The position numbers were made by a program, and so were the translations under genes. From Rothia mucilaginosa ATCC 25296 (GTDB taxonomy: Bacteria > Actinomycetota > Actinomycetes > Actinomycetales > Micrococcaceae): a stretch of DNA of 64,000 bases. Below the pieces are notes generated by a model. The model searched no databases, had not been told where the DNA came from, and saw only the letters and a program-made list of their open reading frames with translations. Positions 62,444 to 64,000 of this stretch are shown here, piece after piece (position 1 is the first letter of the stretch; each line of letters starts with the position of its first letter). The stretch covers positions 1-64,000 of the forward strand of contig NZ_ACVO01000004.1 of NCBI RefSeq assembly GCF_000175615.1, given 5' to 3'.

Positions 62444-63466
62444 ATGACCACAGAAGCATCCACCCCTACTCAGCACCTCCCCGAAGGAACCAATGTTGAA
62501 GCGCTTCACCAACGCATTAACCAGTGGTTCCTTGACCAGGCACGCGATTTACCGTGGCGTCGTGACGAGTGCACCCCCTGGGGCGTGATGGTCAGCGAGT
62601 TCATGCTGCAGCAGACCCCCGTCAAGCGCGTGCTTCCCGTGTGGGAGGAGTGGATGCGCCGCTGGCCCACCCCCGCCGACCTTGCCGCCGAGCCCGCCTC
62701 GGAGGCAGTGCGCGCCTGGGGCCGCCTGGGTTACCCGCGCCGCGCGCAGCGTCTGCACGGTGCCGCTGTAGCGATTGTGGAGCAGCACGGCGGTGAGGTT
62801 CCCGCCGAGTATGATGCGCTGCTGGCTCTGCCGGGCGTGGGTTCCTACACTGCGGCGGCGATTAGCGTGTTTGCGTTTGGTCTGCGCGCCACGGTGATTG
62901 ATACGAATATCCGCCGCGTGCACGCGCGCGCTGTGTCTGGCAAGGCTCTGCCCTCCCGCTCGTTGACGGCGGCTGAGACTCGCCTGGCGGAGGCGCTCAT
63001 GCCCGCCGACACCCCCACCTCCTGCCTGTGGAACGCGGCGACCATGGAGCTCGGTGCGCTGGTCTGCACGGCAAAGTCCCCAACCTGTCAGCTGTGCCCG
63101 GTGGAGGATCTGTGTGCCTGGGTTGCGGCAGGTAAGCCGGAGGCGGACTACACCCCCAAGGGTCAGAGCTGGCACGGCACGGACCGCCAGGTGCGCGGCG
63201 CAGTCATGGCGGTGTTGCGTGCGGCGCATGAGCCGGTGGAACGCGACCTCATCCTGGGTGCAGGCACCACTGCGGCCACTGGTGCATCAGCTTCGCCTGA
63301 CTTGGCCTTCCCGGCGGATGCACCCGCCGCGGTGCATCGTCCACTGAAGGCGCTGTACGATCTCTCCCCCGCTGCCGAGCAGTTGCAGCGCTGCTACGCG
63401 GGGCTGCTGGCGGACTCTCTCGCCCGCGAAGTCACGCAGGGCGGTACTGTGCTCGTCTCGCTCTAG
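62444..63466 (+). CDS. mutY: A/G-specific adenine glycosylase
   Basis: Removes adenine mispaired with 8-oxoguanine. 340 residues. Catalytic glutamate in MVSEFMLQQTPV (near 49), helix-hairpin-helix ALPGVGSYTAAAI, catalytic aspartate in VIDTNIRRVHARA, and the iron-sulphur cysteines C-x6-C-x2-C-x5-C (CTAKSPTCQLCPVEDLC). The C-terminal region that recognises 8-oxoG is short. Divergent from the 61569 gene. Confidence 0.95.
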   Translation: MTTEASTPTQHLPEGTNVEALHQRINQWFLDQARDLPWRRDECTPWGVMVSEFMLQQTPVKRVLPVWEEWMRRWPTPADLAAEPASEAVRAWGRLGYPRRAQRLHGAAVAIVEQHGGEVPAEYDALLALPGVGSYTAAAISVFAFGLRATVIDTNIRRVHARAVSGKALPSRSLTAAETRLAEALMPADTPTSCLWNAATMELGALVCTAKSPTCQLCPVEDLCAWVAAGKPEADYTPKGQSWHGTDRQVRGAVMAVLRAAHEPVERDLILGAGTTAATGASASPDLAFPADAPAAVHRPLKALYDLSPAAEQLQRCYAGLLADSLAREVTQGGTVLVSL

Positions 63467-63512
63467 TACCCGCCGCAGACAGGCTCCTAGAGGCTCCTGG
63501 GGCTTATAATAG

Positions 63513-63564
63513 AAACGCCTGAGGGGCGGTACCGGATAATTCCGGTACCGCCCCTCAGGCGTTT
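63513..63564. terminator. Bidirectional terminator with perfect 24-bp arms
   Basis: 63513-63536 (starting AAACGCCTGAGGGG) is the exact complement of 63541-63564 around TAAT, between mutY and clpC. Confidence 0.93.
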
Positions 63565-63603
63565 AGTGCGCTAAGCCTAGCTACCTAGGACTTATTCCAG
63601 AGC

Positions 63604-64000
63604 TTAGTCGTTGCCCTGACCCTCAGCGGCAGGTGCCTCGGAAGACTCGCCCTCGTTCAGCTCCTGCACCGAGTCCAGAGCCAGCTCCTTCATCGGCTGA
63701 GAAGAGAAGACGAACTTCGCGGAGTCGCCCTCGCCCTCAACGTCCACGGTGATCTTCTCACCGGGCTTGATGTCGCCGAAGAGGATCTTCTCGGACAGGG
63801 CGTCCTCAATGTTGCGCTGCATCTCGCGGCGCAGCGGACGAGCACCCATGGACGGGTCGTAACCCTTAGCTGCCATGAGAACCTTCGCAGCGTTGGTCAG
63901 CTCAATGGACATATCCTGCTCCGCCAGACGCTTAGCCAGGCGACCCACGAACAGGTCCACGATCTGCAGAATCTCAGACTCGGAGAGCTGCGGGAAGACA
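63604..64000 (-). CDS. clpC: ATP-dependent Clp protease ATP-binding subunit ClpC, 3' end
   Basis: The gene runs off the right edge; about 132 C-terminal residues are visible. The Clp D2 small domain is clear: ILQIVDLFVGRLAKRLAEQ, AKVLMAAKGYDPSMGARPLR and REMQRNIEDALSEKILFGDI. The acidic tail EGESSEAPAAEGQGND matches actinobacterial ClpC1. It unfolds substrates for ClpP. Confidence 0.9.
   Translation of the reverse strand, partial: VFPQLSESEILQIVDLFVGRLAKRLAEQDMSIELTNAAKVLMAAKGYDPSMGARPLRREMQRNIEDALSEKILFGDIKPGEKITVDVEGEGDSAKFVFSSQPMKELALDSVQELNEGESSEAPAAEGQGND

Overview
The window reads as chromosomal DNA of a high-GC Gram-positive of the family Micrococcaceae, most likely a Rothia species. 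This is inferred from actinobacterial gene content and order (disA, radA, mutY and clpC close together; RecQ fused to a PRTase-like domain; tadA and upp near tRNA-Ser) and from moderately high GC with codon bias that leaves long antisense ORFs. The species call is inference. No insertion sequence, prophage, CRISPR array or rRNA operon is visible.

Layout. 0-5 kb: methionine importer metQ-metN-metI and an acyl-CoA ligase. 5-7 kb: a 49-residue membrane protein overlapping a sugar O-acetyltransferase, then an Ala/Pro-rich membrane protein. 7-12.5 kb: E1alpha, E1beta and E2 of a 2-oxo acid dehydrogenase without E3, and a HisC-like aminotransferase. 12.7-15.8 kb: a WXG100-like helical protein followed by an 811-residue alpha/beta hydrolase, resembling type VII secretion substrates. 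16-26.6 kb: purB, an EcsC-like protein, two RhtA-like exporters, a spermidine-synthase-like protein coupled to a DsbA-like lipoprotein, a CitE-like lyase, a quinone oxidoreductase and tRNA-Thr.

26.7-31.4 kb: array 1, bounded by tRNA-Ser(TGA) and tRNA-Ser(GCT). It holds seven small two-to-three-helix membrane proteins (DUF4190-like) with duplicated terminator/promoter cassettes. One member carries an apparent frameshift at a six-base homopolymer. 31.4-39.5 kb: SixA-like phosphatase, an OmpR-type winged-helix regulator, upp, tRNA-Ser(CGA), a TetR/Pip-YhgE/degenerate-ABC operon, and tadA. 39.5-42.7 kb: RecQ-PRTase fusion and a DedA protein.

42.7-50.2 kb: array 2, eight consecutive multi-pass membrane proteins on the minus strand. 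Most have Pro/Ala-rich N-termini and a recurrent G-x-x-W-A motif between helices. A 109-bp segment is duplicated within the array. 50.2-53.9 kb: single-domain asparaginase, tRNA-Lys, an uncharacterised protein, a candidate stand-alone structured RNA with its own promoter and terminator (about 51917-52055), and a DUF47-PiT phosphate transport pair. 54-64 kb: a glycosyltransferase and pyruvyltransferase pair, an aromatic-acid-exporter-like protein, radA, disA, a small membrane protein, a membrane-anchored Ala/Ser/Thr-rich protein, mutY, and the 3' end of clpC.

A general feature is that almost every convergent gene pair shares one near-perfect palindromic hairpin, apparently a bidirectional terminator. 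The strongest candidates for undescribed biology are the structured RNA near 52 kb, the two membrane-protein arrays, the WXG-like/hydrolase pair, and the Pip operon whose ABC subunit has lost its ATPase motifs.
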